From assembly GCA_947177395.1 (NCBI GenBank), contig CAMWUI010000029.1:1-36487 (forward strand): a DNA stretch of 36,487 nt, written 5' to 3'. The position numbers and the translations under genes were made by a program. Shown in pieces: positions 8,624-17,304 of the stretch (position 1 is the stretch's first letter; every line of letters begins with the position of its first letter). This DNA comes from an uncultured Paraprevotella sp. GTDB taxonomy: Bacteria; Bacteroidota; Bacteroidia; Bacteroidales; Bacteroidaceae. Under the pieces are notes generated by a model. It saw nothing but the letters and a program-made list of their open reading frames with translations. It was not told the origin of the DNA and searched no databases.

Positions 8624-11600
8624 ATGGCAAAAGAAAAGAAATTTATCACATGTGATGGAAACCAGGCCGCAGCACATATCTCGTATATGTTCTCCGAAGT
8701 GGCCGCTATCTATCCTATCACCCCCTCGTCGACGATGGCTGAATACGTTGACGAATGGGCAGCACAGGGCCGCAAGAATATCTTCGGCGAGACTGTGCTG
8801 GTACAGGAAATGCAGTCGGAGGGCGGTGCTGCCGGTGCTGTACACGGTTCGTTGCAGGCCGGTGCTCTGACAACCACTTATACGGCTTCACAGGGTCTGT
8901 TGCTGATGATACCGAACATGTACAAGATTGCCGGCGAATTGCTCCCTTGCGTATTCCACGTATCGGCCCGTACACTGGCTTCGCATTCTTTGTGTATCTT
9001 CGGCGACCATCAGGATGTCATGTCCTGCCGTCAGACGGGCTTCGCCATGTTGTGCGAAGGTTCCGTACAGGAAGTCATGGACTTGGCCGGTGTGGCACAT
9101 TTGTCCACCATCAAGAGCCGTGTGCCGTTCCTGAACTTCTTCGACGGTTTCCGCACTTCACATGAGATCCAGAAGATAGAAATGCTAGAGAACGACGATC
9201 TGGCTCCTCTGGTAGACCAGGAAGCATTGAAAGAATTCCGCAGCCGTGCGCTTTCTCCCGAACATCCGGTGGCACGCGGTATGGCGGAAAACCCCGACAC
9301 ATTCTTCACTCACCGTGAATCATGTAACAACTACTACAATGCCGTTCCTGCCATTGTGGAAGAATACATGGAAAAAGTTTCTGAAATCACAGGACGCAAA
9401 TACGGATTGTTCTCATACTACGGTGCTGAAGACGCAGACCGCGTCATCATCGCCATGGGCTCCGTAACGGAAGCCATCCGTGAGACCATCGACCACCTGA
9501 CCGCACAGGGCGAAAAGGTAGGTCTGGTAGCCGTACATCTTTACCGTCCGTTCTCGGCAAAGCACTTCCTGGCCGCCGTTCCGGCAACAGCCAAGAGAAT
9601 CGCCGTCCTGGATCGTACGAAAGAACCGGGTGCCAACGGAGAGCCGTTGTATCTGGACGTGAAAGAATGTTTCTACAACAAGGAAAACGCTCCTCTTATC
9701 GTAGGCGGACGCTACGGTCTGGGATCGAACGACACCACTCCGGCACAGATTCTTTCCGTATATGAGAACCTGGCCTTGCCCGAACCCAAAAACCAGTTTA
9801 CCATAGGTATCGAGGATGACGTAACCTTCACGTCTCTGCCCAAGAAAGAAGAAATCGCCATGGGCGGCGAAGGTATGTTCGAGGCCAAATTCTACGGTCT
9901 GGGAGCTGACGGTACGGTAGGTGCCAACAAAAACTCCGTGAAGATTATCGGTGACAATACGAACAAGCATTGCCAGGCATATTTCTCTTACGACTCCAAG
10001 AAGTCCGGAGGTTTCACCTGCTCTCACCTGCGTTTCGGCGACAGCCCCATCCGCTCCACTTATCTGGTGAACACGCCTAACTTCGTGGCCTGCCACGTTC
10101 AGGCTTACCTGCACATGTACGACGTGACACGCGGTCTGAAGAAAAACGGCACATTCCTGCTGAACACCATCTGGGAGGGCGAAGAACTGGCCAAGAACCT
10201 GCCGAATAAAGTAAAGGCTTACTTCGCAAAGAACAATATCAAGGTGTATTACATCAACGCGACCAAGATTGCACAGGAAATAGGTCTGGGCAACCGCACC
10301 AACACCATCCTGCAGTCCGCGTTCTTCCGTATCACCGAGGTTATCCCCGTAGAGCTGGCTGTAGAACAGATGAAGAAGTTCATCGTGAAGTCTTACGGCA
10401 AAAAGGGACAGGATGTGGTTGACAAGAATTACGCAGCTGTCGACCGTGGCGGCGAATACAAAGAACTGACCATCGATCCGGCATGGGCTTCCCTCGAGGC
10501 TGAACCGGCTAAGGCCAACAACGATCCCGCATTCATCAACGAGGTGGTACGCCCCATTAACGCACAGGACGGCAACCTGCTGAAGGTATCCGCTTTCAAG
10601 GGTATCGAAGACGGTACATGGCCGCAGGGCTGTGCCGCATACGAAAAGCGCGGGGTGGCTCCGTTCGTTCCGACATGGAATCCCGACAACTGTATCCAGT
10701 GTAACAAGTGTGCATACGTTTGTCCTCACGCTGCCGTACGTCCGTTCGTACTCGACGCAGAGGAGATGAAAGATTTCAGCGCACCGGCCATTGAAATGAA
10801 GGCTCCGGCCGCAATGAAGGGAATGAACTTCCGCATTCAGGTCAGCGTAATGGACTGTCTGGGTTGCGGCAACTGTGCCGATGTCTGCCCGGGCAATCCG
10901 AAACTGGGCAAGGCGCTCACCATGGTTCCGCTGGAAGGCGAACTTCCCGAGGCTGCAAACTGGGAATACTGCGTGAAGAACGTGAAGAGCAAACAGGATT
11001 TGATCGATATCAAGAGCAACGTGAAGAACTCTCAGTTCGCGACTCCGCTGTTCGAGTTCTCGGGTGCATGTTCCGGTTGCGGCGAAACACCGTACGTGAA
11101 ACTGATTTCACAGTTGTTCGGCGACCGCGAAATCGTGGCCAATGCCACGGGTTGTTCTTCCATCTACTCCGGTTCCATCCCCTCTACTCCTTACACGACG
11201 AACGAGAAAGGTCAGGGACCCGCATGGGCAAACTCCCTGTTCGAAGACTTCTGCGAATTCGGTCTGGGTATGGTTCTCGCTAACAAGAAGATGCGCACAC
11301 GTATCGAGGCATTGCTCAACGGCGCCATAGCCGCAGATGAAACTCCTGCCGAGTTCAAGACTGCCGCTCAGGAATGGATTGACGGCAAGAACGACGCTGA
11401 CGCAAGCAAGGCTGCCGCAACCAAATTGGTTCCGATGATTGAAGCCGGTGCGGAACAGGGCTGCCCGACATGCGCTCAACTGAAAGAACTTTCCCACTAC
11501 CTCGTAAAACGCTCGCAGTGGATTATCGGTGGTGACGGTGCTTCCTACGATATCGGCTACGGCGGCCTCGACCACGTGATTGCTTCTGGCGAAGACGTGA

Positions 11601-12172
11601 ACATCCTTGTACTTGACACGGAGGTTTACTCCAATACCGGCGGTCAGTCTTCGAAGGCAACTCCGCTCGGCGCCATCGCCAAATTTGCCGCCGCCGGCAA
11701 GCGTGTGCGCAAGAAAGACCTCGGTATGATTGCCACCACTTACGGCTATGTATACGTGGCACAGATTGCCATGGGTGCAGACCAGGCACAGTGTCTGAAG
11801 GCTATCCGAGAGGCAGAGGCTTATCCCGGTCCTTCCATCATCATCGCGTATGCTCCGTGTATCAACCACGGCCTGAAAAAAGGCATGGGCAAGAGCCAGG
11901 CTGAGGAAGGTGCTGCCGTTGCCTGCGGTTACTGGCACTTGTGGCGCTTCAACCCGGCTCTGGAGGAAGAAGGCAAGAATCCGTTCAGCCTCGACTCTAA
12001 GGAACCGAACTGGGAAGGTTTCCAGGATTACCTGAAAGGCGAAGTCCGTTTCGCTTCCGTACTGAAGCAATACCCGACCGAAGCCGCCGATCTGTTCAAG
12101 GCTTGCGAGGACATGGCCAAGAAACGTTACCAGAGCTATGTCCGTATGACCAAGATGGACTGGAGCGAGTAA
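8624..12172 (+). CDS. nifJ: Pyruvate:ferredoxin (flavodoxin) oxidoreductase, single-chain
   Basis: An 1182-residue homodimer-type enzyme converting pyruvate, CoA and oxidised ferredoxin to acetyl-CoA, CO2 and reduced ferredoxin. Order of parts: alpha-type domain with IYPITPSSTMAEYVDEW near residue 29, gamma domain around 410-630, then a two-cluster ferredoxin domain with CxxCxxCxxxC at 690-700 (CIQCNKCAYVC) and CxxCxxCxxxC at 745-755 (CLGCGNCADVC). The TPP domain begins at C816-SGC-819, the proximal cluster ligands, and carries GDGASYDIGYGG with NTGGQSS. Length matches the usual ~1170-1200. All motifs look intact. It is a core enzyme of anaerobic pyruvate metabolism. I see no consensus promoter in the 41-bp gap after the ATPase gene, so its promoter may be atypical or lie within that gene. 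Confidence 0.98.
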   Translation: MAKEKKFITCDGNQAAAHISYMFSEVAAIYPITPSSTMAEYVDEWAAQGRKNIFGETVLVQEMQSEGGAAGAVHGSLQAGALTTTYTASQGLLLMIPNMYKIAGELLPCVFHVSARTLASHSLCIFGDHQDVMSCRQTGFAMLCEGSVQEVMDLAGVAHLSTIKSRVPFLNFFDGFRTSHEIQKIEMLENDDLAPLVDQEALKEFRSRALSPEHPVARGMAENPDTFFTHRESCNNYYNAVPAIVEEYMEKVSEITGRKYGLFSYYGAEDADRVIIAMGSVTEAIRETIDHLTAQGEKVGLVAVHLYRPFSAKHFLAAVPATAKRIAVLDRTKEPGANGEPLYLDVKECFYNKENAPLIVGGRYGLGSNDTTPAQILSVYENLALPEPKNQFTIGIEDDVTFTSLPKKEEIAMGGEGMFEAKFYGLGADGTVGANKNSVKIIGDNTNKHCQAYFSYDSKKSGGFTCSHLRFGDSPIRSTYLVNTPNFVACHVQAYLHMYDVTRGLKKNGTFLLNTIWEGEELAKNLPNKVKAYFAKNNIKVYYINATKIAQEIGLGNRTNTILQSAFFRITEVIPVELAVEQMKKFIVKSYGKKGQDVVDKNYAAVDRGGEYKELTIDPAWASLEAEPAKANNDPAFINEVVRPINAQDGNLLKVSAFKGIEDGTWPQGCAAYEKRGVAPFVPTWNPDNCIQCNKCAYVCPHAAVRPFVLDAEEMKDFSAPAIEMKAPAAMKGMNFRIQVSVMDCLGCGNCADVCPGNPKLGKALTMVPLEGELPEAANWEYCVKNVKSKQDLIDIKSNVKNSQFATPLFEFSGACSGCGETPYVKLISQLFGDREIVANATGCSSIYSGSIPSTPYTTNEKGQGPAWANSLFEDFCEFGLGMVLANKKMRTRIEALLNGAIAADETPAEFKTAAQEWIDGKNDADASKAAATKLVPMIEAGAEQGCPTCAQLKELSHYLVKRSQWIIGGDGASYDIGYGGLDHVIASGEDVNILVLDTEVYSNTGGQSSKATPLGAIAKFAAAGKRVRKKDLGMIATTYGYVYVAQIAMGADQAQCLKAIREAEAYPGPSIIIAYAPCINHGLKKGMGKSQAEEGAAVACGYWHLWRFNPALEEEGKNPFSLDSKEPNWEGFQDYLKGEVRFASVLKQYPTEAADLFKACEDMAKKRYQSYVRMTKMDWSE

Positions 12173-12196
12173 TCATTGCCTGAACCTCTTATTATA

Positions 12197-12240
12197 AGGA
12201 GAATGTGTCCCTGCCATTGCGGACACATTCTCTTTTTTTT
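12197..12240 (+). terminator. Strong intrinsic terminator after pyruvate:ferredoxin oxidoreductase
   Basis: GAATGTGTCC (12201-12210) pairs perfectly with GGACACATTC (12221-12230); four further pairs, one G-U, extend the stem to 14 bp. An eight-T run (12233-12240) follows. Confidence 0.93.
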
Positions 12241-12331
12241 GTTCTTCGGATAAAAAACATCATAAAAGTAAATCTTTCCGGGCATTTTTACGTCTTATCT
12301 GTGAACATAGCAAACAACTATCTGTTACACC

Positions 12332-12847
12332 ATGACAATATTCCCGCTATTACGAAGAAAAGCTGACGAAATCAAAATTCCAGACCTGGCCGCACAAGAA
12401 CGGTCGCGGTTGTTGCGCTACGCCTGTAGCCTATTAGGCAACCGGGACGATGCGGAAGATGCCGTACAAGATCTGTACATACGCCTCTGCGACCGACCGG
12501 CCGACGAAAAACCGAGAAACATACAGAGCTATCTGTACAGGAGCCTACACAACCTCTGCACCGACCGTCTGCGCCAACGTCCGCTCCGGACACAACCGGC
12601 GGAGTTGTGGACAAACATCTGCGATGAACCGCCGACGAACAATGAGCAGGAATTGCGGTACGTACAACAGTTGCTGTCCACTCTGCCTCCAGAACAGGCC
12701 GAAGTTATCCGACTGCGCTTCTATGGCGAAAAGAGTTTCTTGGAAATCAGTACATTGCTCAACACCCCTCTATCCACCGTGAAATCCCGTTTCCGCTACG
12801 GAATGGAGAAACTGAAAAACGGTCTGTTCCACCAGTCCCGCACCTGA
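12332..12847 (+). CDS. ECF-type RNA polymerase sigma factor
   Basis: A 171-residue sigma factor. Region 2 spans about 25-85 (LLRYACSLLGNRDDAEDAVQDLYIRL, then SYLYRSLHNLCTDRLR). Region 4 spans about 115-165 (LPPEQAEVIRLRFYGEKSFLEISTLL with STVKSRFRYGMEKLK, the recognition helix). There is no region 1.1 or 3, as is usual for group 4 sigma factors. The anti-sigma gene follows after 36 bp, the standard sigma/anti-sigma layout. The 90-bp upstream gap after the terminator has no clear TAnnTTTG element, which would fit autoregulated transcription by this sigma factor itself (inference). Target genes unknown. Confidence 0.92.
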   Translation: MTIFPLLRRKADEIKIPDLAAQERSRLLRYACSLLGNRDDAEDAVQDLYIRLCDRPADEKPRNIQSYLYRSLHNLCTDRLRQRPLRTQPAELWTNICDEPPTNNEQELRYVQQLLSTLPPEQAEVIRLRFYGEKSFLEISTLLNTPLSTVKSRFRYGMEKLKNGLFHQSRT

Positions 12848-12883
12848 CGATTTTTTATTCATCATCATAAAAACAAAAATATC

Positions 12884-14134
12884 ATGACTTGCGAAGATTT
12901 TAAGAATGCCATCATCGACCGGTTCGACACAGGACAAGACGGTCGCCTCTCTCCCGAATGCACGGAACACATGGAACACTGTCCTGAATGTACCCGATAC
13001 GCGGACGAGATGTATGCGACTGCCGCACGGTTGCAGTACCACCTGCCAACACGAAAAAATACTCCTCGCTCACGGTTCATCCGCCGCCTGATGTCTGCCG
13101 CAGCAGCCCTGCTCATCTTTCTCAGCGGAGTGCTGACCGGATTAAGTAACTTATTCTCCACATCCGTCAATGCGGAAACATCCCGGAAAGAGTTTCTCAG
13201 CAACGCCGCCCGCCATCTGTCCAATGTGGGTAACTACTTCGTGGAATTTGAAACCAGAAGCACTCCTTACGAAACTTTCAGTCATCTGGACGCCACGTTG
13301 CCCTTCATCCGGATGAGCCTGCGCGTCATGCACCAGAACGACTCCCTGTTCTGGCGAATGGAAAAAGAGAACGGGCGCACGATTACCTTTGACGGGAACC
13401 AACAAATCCTGTGGAATACCAACAGTGTCGTGGTGGGAAACAAAGACGTGGGGTTCCTCGACCAATGGCTGCACCCCGACAATCTGCTTCGTCGGCAAAC
13501 CATGTTCACAGATCACTCCGACAATAGGAAAACGGATATGAGGGAGACGGATTCGACAATCGTCGTCACATCGGAAGGCACACTCAATAACTTAGAGGGA
13601 AAAGATGTCCGCTACCGGATTGAAAATGTATTCACGAAAACGACAAACCTGTTGCAGGGCGTACGGATATGGAAAGAGCACAAGGGTGACATGGTGCTCG
13701 TCCTACGCAGCACGGAATGCCGCTACAACGTAGCCCTGACAAAAGAAGACATTCTGCAGCCCCCCTGCCGATTTTTCACTTTCAGACAAGAGGCGGAAAT
13801 CCCCTCCGTCACCGCCACAAAGAAACAAGCCAGACAACTGAGGAAAGAAACCGCTGTACAGGCAGCCGAGCGTATCCTGAACGCACTTATCTCCCGGCAC
13901 CCCGAACAAGCGACCGAAGCCCTGTACTACTACCAGTCAGAACTTCCTCAGCTCATGGATGGCCTTCAGGGATGCACCGTCTCCACATTCAGCAAACCGG
14001 AAACAAGAAAAGACTACTCCGGCATAATCGTCTTTTTCCACTTGACGCGCCCCGACGGGCAGACACAGAAAAGGCACATTGCCCTGCGTCGGGACAACAA
14101 GTATCAGTTCTGGATAGTGGACGGCGGGCTATAA
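12884..14134 (+). CDS. Membrane anti-sigma factor with zinc-finger N-terminus and periplasmic sensor domain
   Basis: A 416-residue protein. The N-terminus (residues 1-50) contains HMEHCPEC, the HxxxCxxC zinc-binding anti-sigma signature. One transmembrane segment lies near residues 70-90 (SAAAALLIFLSGVLTGLSNLF). The remaining ~320 residues face the periplasm. Residues ~110-280 (YFVEFETRSTPYETF, LFWRMEKENGRTITFDGNQQILWN) resemble the LolA/RseB-like outer fold that senses lipid or envelope state, though this is a pattern-based guess. The last ~90 residues form a separate helix-rich module with a final strand pair. Presumed role: hold the upstream sigma factor at the membrane until an envelope signal arrives. 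An intramembrane protease gene lies elsewhere in this window, but no link is shown. Confidence 0.8.
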   Translation: MTCEDFKNAIIDRFDTGQDGRLSPECTEHMEHCPECTRYADEMYATAARLQYHLPTRKNTPRSRFIRRLMSAAAALLIFLSGVLTGLSNLFSTSVNAETSRKEFLSNAARHLSNVGNYFVEFETRSTPYETFSHLDATLPFIRMSLRVMHQNDSLFWRMEKENGRTITFDGNQQILWNTNSVVVGNKDVGFLDQWLHPDNLLRRQTMFTDHSDNRKTDMRETDSTIVVTSEGTLNNLEGKDVRYRIENVFTKTTNLLQGVRIWKEHKGDMVLVLRSTECRYNVALTKEDILQPPCRFFTFRQEAEIPSVTATKKQARQLRKETAVQAAERILNALISRHPEQATEALYYYQSELPQLMDGLQGCTVSTFSKPETRKDYSGIIVFFHLTRPDGQTQKRHIALRRDNKYQFWIVDGGL

Positions 14135-14166
14135 ACGCACGGTATCACCCCAACGGAGCCAACCGG

Positions 14167-14997
14167 CTATCTGATAAGTTCTACCGGTATCAGGCTGTAG
14201 TCGAACATAACCTTAGACCGGTTGGCCCGTTTCAGTTCCCTGCGTATCAAATTGCCTGTCTTGCGGCAGTATGTCTCACGGTATATCGCGGACATGCGGT
14301 AAAACTCGCCGTTGTCTTCTTTGTGGAAGTGGTGGTCCTCTTCTATGATATTATATGTATACGGATACTCTTCCGTGGTACGCAGTTCGGCATACAGGTT
14401 GTCACCCTCGCACCATGTGCAAAGCTGCACAGGCCGGTCGGTGTCGTTGCGGAAGCGGAAGTCTATGAAATTGTAATTGACCGACGTACCAGCACTGTAT
14501 GGTATCCGTCGCCCGTCCGGATCGGGTGCCAGAGCATCGGAATGATGATGCAGTTCGGTTATCGTCAGCGGACTGTACATGACAAGCTGATGGATTGTGT
14601 TGGCAAGATTACACAATCCTCCTCCCATGCCGGCCACCAGACGGCCGTTGACGATGACACGTCCCTCCTTGAATCCGTTGGCCCGCGATGTTCTGCCCAC
14701 GTATTTCCAGAAAGAGAAAGACTCCCCCGGACCGATGACACGTCCGTCAAGTCTGCCACACGCCAGACGGATGTTATCGGCTTTGTTCAACTGCAGCTGC
14801 AGGTCGATACCGGGCCCTCGCTTAATCATGTTGTTGCTGCGAGCGGCAACAACCACCGGCAACTTGTCCGTCCGGCGGGTATCGGAAAACTTCTCCCTGT
14901 TCAGTAGATTTGCGATGTGCCGTTTCCATATCTCTTTCTGCAGAGAAATGGCGTACGCAGCGGGACACAACTCGCAGAACAGCTTCTTTCTTGCCAT
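14167..14997 (-). CDS. VanW family protein
   Basis: A 276-residue protein. Residues ~75-215 carry the VanW core: GRVIGPGESFSFWKYVG, then GRVIVNGRLVAGMGGGLC NLANTIHQ, then ELHHHSDALAPDPDGRRIPYS and NYNFIDFRFRN. No signal peptide is visible; the N-terminus is charged with Cys near 8 and 11. VanW is an accessory gene of VanB-type glycopeptide resistance clusters, of unknown biochemical role, and homologues in Bacteroides occur without vanHAX, as here. A resistance role should not be assumed. It is 7 bp downstream of the methyltransferase gene, so the two are probably one transcript. It is convergent with the anti-sigma gene, with only 32 bp between. Confidence 0.88.
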   Translation of the reverse strand: MARKKLFCELCPAAYAISLQKEIWKRHIANLLNREKFSDTRRTDKLPVVVAARSNNMIKRGPGIDLQLQLNKADNIRLACGRLDGRVIGPGESFSFWKYVGRTSRANGFKEGRVIVNGRLVAGMGGGLCNLANTIHQLVMYSPLTITELHHHSDALAPDPDGRRIPYSAGTSVNYNFIDFRFRNDTDRPVQLCTWCEGDNLYAELRTTEEYPYTYNIIEEDHHFHKEDNGEFYRMSAIYRETYCRKTGNLIRRELKRANRSKVMFDYSLIPVELIR

Positions 14998-15004
14998 AGA
15001 AATT

Positions 15005-15682
15005 CTATTTGTTTTTAGTCAGTTCAAACACCATGTACGAACTGTATTCCATGAAACGACCGTTTGCCAGAGCATAGTCAATATCGAGCAAAGGACGACG
15101 CAAGACCTTGGGTAACCGGTGGACAGGCAACATCATTATTCCGAAACTGCGATGAAGCGAGAACTTATCCGATACCATCTCCTTTAACTCTGCCGAAGTC
15201 AGCGCGGTGGCACCATGCCACGACTTTCGTTCATGCCGCAACAGCCGTCTGCGCTTTCCGGACGGGATGTCTATAATAAGACGGCCTCCGGGTTTCAGTA
15301 TACGGTATGCCTCATCGATAAATTGCCGCACAGTCCCGACATCCAGGTGCATGAGCAAATGGAAAGAATACACGATGTCGAACATTCCGTCCGGAAATCC
15401 CGAATCCGTCGCCGAAGCCCGGACAAACTGCACGTCGGTGCACCTCTTACGCGCAAACGCCATCATCTCCTCACTTGCATCTAGAGCGTGCGTAGCGTAA
15501 CCCGTCAGACGCCCCGTGCCACATGCCATCTCCAATACCTGTCTGCCCTGTTTCTCACCGATGACACAGTCGAGGATGCGTCGCTCCTCGGCGTCTATAA
15601 ACCGGCCATAACTGTTACCGAACCTGCTGCTGTCGTATTCTGCCGCAATGGCATCGTAATAGGATACTATGTCTTTGTTCAT
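15005..15682 (-). CDS. Class I SAM-dependent methyltransferase
   Basis: A 225-residue Rossmann-fold methyltransferase. Motif I is VLEMACGTGRLTGYA near residue 49, the acidic strand-2 residue is in HALDASEEMMAFAR, and FDIVYSFHLLMHLD with LKPGGRLIIDIP gives motifs II-III. This is the Methyltransf_11/25 type. The substrate is unknown; pairing with VanW suggests an envelope or small-molecule target, but that is only context. Upstream, two hairpins separate it from the DUF5723-like gene on the same strand. Confidence 0.88.
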   Translation of the reverse strand: MNKDIVSYYDAIAAEYDSSRFGNSYGRFIDAEERRILDCVIGEKQGRQVLEMACGTGRLTGYATHALDASEEMMAFARKRCTDVQFVRASATDSGFPDGMFDIVYSFHLLMHLDVGTVRQFIDEAYRILKPGGRLIIDIPSGKRRRLLRHERKSWHGATALTSAELKEMVSDKFSLHRSFGIMMLPVHRLPKVLRRPLLDIDYALANGRFMEYSSYMVFELTKNK

Positions 15683-15727
15683 TGTCTCGTTTTGTTGTCA
15701 GACGAATCGTTTTTTTATAAACAGAAA

Positions 15728-15762
15728 GAGGCTATGCCGTAATTCTATCACGACACAGCCTC
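15728..15762. other. Imperfect hairpin upstream of the methyltransferase gene
   Basis: GAGGCT with AGCCTC plus inner TG/CA and CG/CG pairs form a 12-position stem with two mismatches and an 11-base loop. It lacks a strong T run on either strand, so it may be a second weak terminator or an mRNA leader structure of the methyltransferase gene. Confidence 0.5.
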
Positions 15763-15776
15763 ATGCGTTTTATATG

Positions 15777-15818
15777 AAAAAGCCGGAAAGTGGGGTATAC
15801 ATTCCGGCTTTTCTTTTT
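15777..15818. terminator. Intrinsic terminator after the DUF5723-like gene
   Basis: AAGCCGGAA (15780-15788) pairs with TTCCGGCTT (15802-15810). T-rich tails follow on both strands: TTTTCTTTTT on plus, TTTTT on minus. It ends the minus-strand operon whose last stop is at 15817 and could also work in the other direction. Confidence 0.8.
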
Positions 15819-17274
15819 ATAATGCCTTGCGAGCCCCCAAGGGGAAATTGATACCCATACTGAAATTAGCATTCAGATGATGAACGGGTACGTACTGGGG
15901 AGTTACCTTGAAGAACTGGTGGTCGGAACCAATGAAGAAGTTGAAACCGCGCGTATGCAGGTTCAGCAACCATCCAAAGGAGGAGCCGAAAGAAGAAACC
16001 GCATAGTTGATGCTGGCATCTAGACACTTCACAGGGGCGATATTGGCCGAGAAACGGCCTTCAGACCACGAATACGGACCGTTGATACGGGTAGAAGAAA
16101 GGAAACCGAACTTCAGTTTGTCATAATAAGGCAATGTATAAACGGCACCCAGATTAAGCGTAGCCCCCAGCATGGCCGACCGGTTTCCTACCGATCCGTC
16201 TTTCTGAAAGTTCACACAATCAGCCAGTTCATCTCCCAGTTCCTCCATCTGGTCTCCCAACTCTCGGCCACCGGTATCCTCTCCTTCACCCGGATTCACT
16301 GCTATGTTCTGGAAACCTTCGAAGGTCCAACGCTCCATACCCATACGGGCACGGATGTTGTTTTTCCAGTTGATGAATCCGAAATCAAGAATGGCGGCCG
16401 ATACTTCCAGATCGTCGCGCACTTTCCAGGTAGCACCGAGATCGAGAGCCATACCGAAGCCTCCCAGCCCGAAACCATCCATCTCTATATCATCCCATGA
16501 TATCTGTTCTCCTTCACTGGGCGTGTCGTACTCGACACCGGCTTCTTTCTTGCTGGGAATAGTCAGCCCGCTCACGGCAGCATTCATTTCTCCTTCACCC
16601 TCGACGCTCCATTTGTCTTCGGCCATCACCAGTTTCATGTGGTCGATTTTCATATCTGCCTTAGCAAGACCGAAGAGCAACTTCAGCTTTCCGCCCACGG
16701 TCCACGCATCGTTGATACGATGGGAGTGTCCCAATGCCAGTTCAGCATAATTAGTGGTACTTATGGCCAGATCGTCGAACTCGTACACGGTGTTGGCCGA
16801 CGACATGCCTTCCTTCATGAAAGCAAAAAGATCTTTCGGCAAATTGACACGCATACCGGAATGCAGTCCCAGGTCGATGGTATTGTAACCGCCGAAAGCC
16901 CGGAAACCGGCGGAGAATATCGTCATATCCAGCAACAGGTTGATGCGGTTGCGTTCCTTCAGTCCGCCCAGGAAATCACCCGCATCCACACTCTTGTTCA
17001 TAAAGGTGGTAAGCTGGCCGTCAGGCGTACGGTAGAGGAAGTCCGAAACTCCCATCGTTCCCTGCACGCCGAAGTTCATATTGCCCAGCATCGGGAAACT
17101 GAAATAGCTGCGTTCGGGGGCAAAGGCCGGATTCAACTGATGGCGATAATAGCTCCCCTCCAGAAAATAAGACGAACGAAGTGCGTTCTGTGCCGCAGCC
17201 GGCACCAAAGCGGCAGCCCACAAGGCTACGCCTGAAATATAGGATACAATACGTTTCATATTGATTGTTTTCAT
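15817..17274 (-). CDS. DUF5723-like outer-membrane beta-barrel protein
   Basis: A 485-residue secreted protein with a signal peptide ending in PAAAQ; the start may be the second Met at 17259, which gives a more standard signal peptide. The mature part begins SSYFLEGSYYRHQLNPAFAP, a hallmark N-terminus of Bacteroidetes DUF5723/PorV-like barrels. It continues with alternating strands (YNTIDLGLHSGMRVNLP, ALGHSHRINDAWTVGGKLKL, GFGMALDLGATWKV, FGFLSSTRINGPYSWSE) and ends on strands NLHTRGFNFFIGSDHQF and ANFSMGINFPLG. Function unknown. It is 30 bp downstream of the lipoprotein gene, so the two probably work together at the outer membrane. Confidence 0.75.
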   Translation of the reverse strand: MKTINMKRIVSYISGVALWAAALVPAAAQNALRSSYFLEGSYYRHQLNPAFAPERSYFSFPMLGNMNFGVQGTMGVSDFLYRTPDGQLTTFMNKSVDAGDFLGGLKERNRINLLLDMTIFSAGFRAFGGYNTIDLGLHSGMRVNLPKDLFAFMKEGMSSANTVYEFDDLAISTTNYAELALGHSHRINDAWTVGGKLKLLFGLAKADMKIDHMKLVMAEDKWSVEGEGEMNAAVSGLTIPSKKEAGVEYDTPSEGEQISWDDIEMDGFGLGGFGMALDLGATWKVRDDLEVSAAILDFGFINWKNNIRARMGMERWTFEGFQNIAVNPGEGEDTGGRELGDQMEELGDELADCVNFQKDGSVGNRSAMLGATLNLGAVYTLPYYDKLKFGFLSSTRINGPYSWSEGRFSANIAPVKCLDASINYAVSSFGSSFGWLLNLHTRGFNFFIGSDHQFFKVTPQYVPVHHLNANFSMGINFPLGARKAL

Positions 17275-17304
17275 TATATATTAATATATGTATGCGTAGC
17301 CGGA

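Noticed and set aside
9413..10729. 438-codon minus-strand open frame inside pyruvate:ferredoxin oxidoreductase
   Set aside because: Fully antisense to a highly conserved enzyme; no start context or motifs. The 320-codon frame at 11108-12070 was rejected for the same reason.
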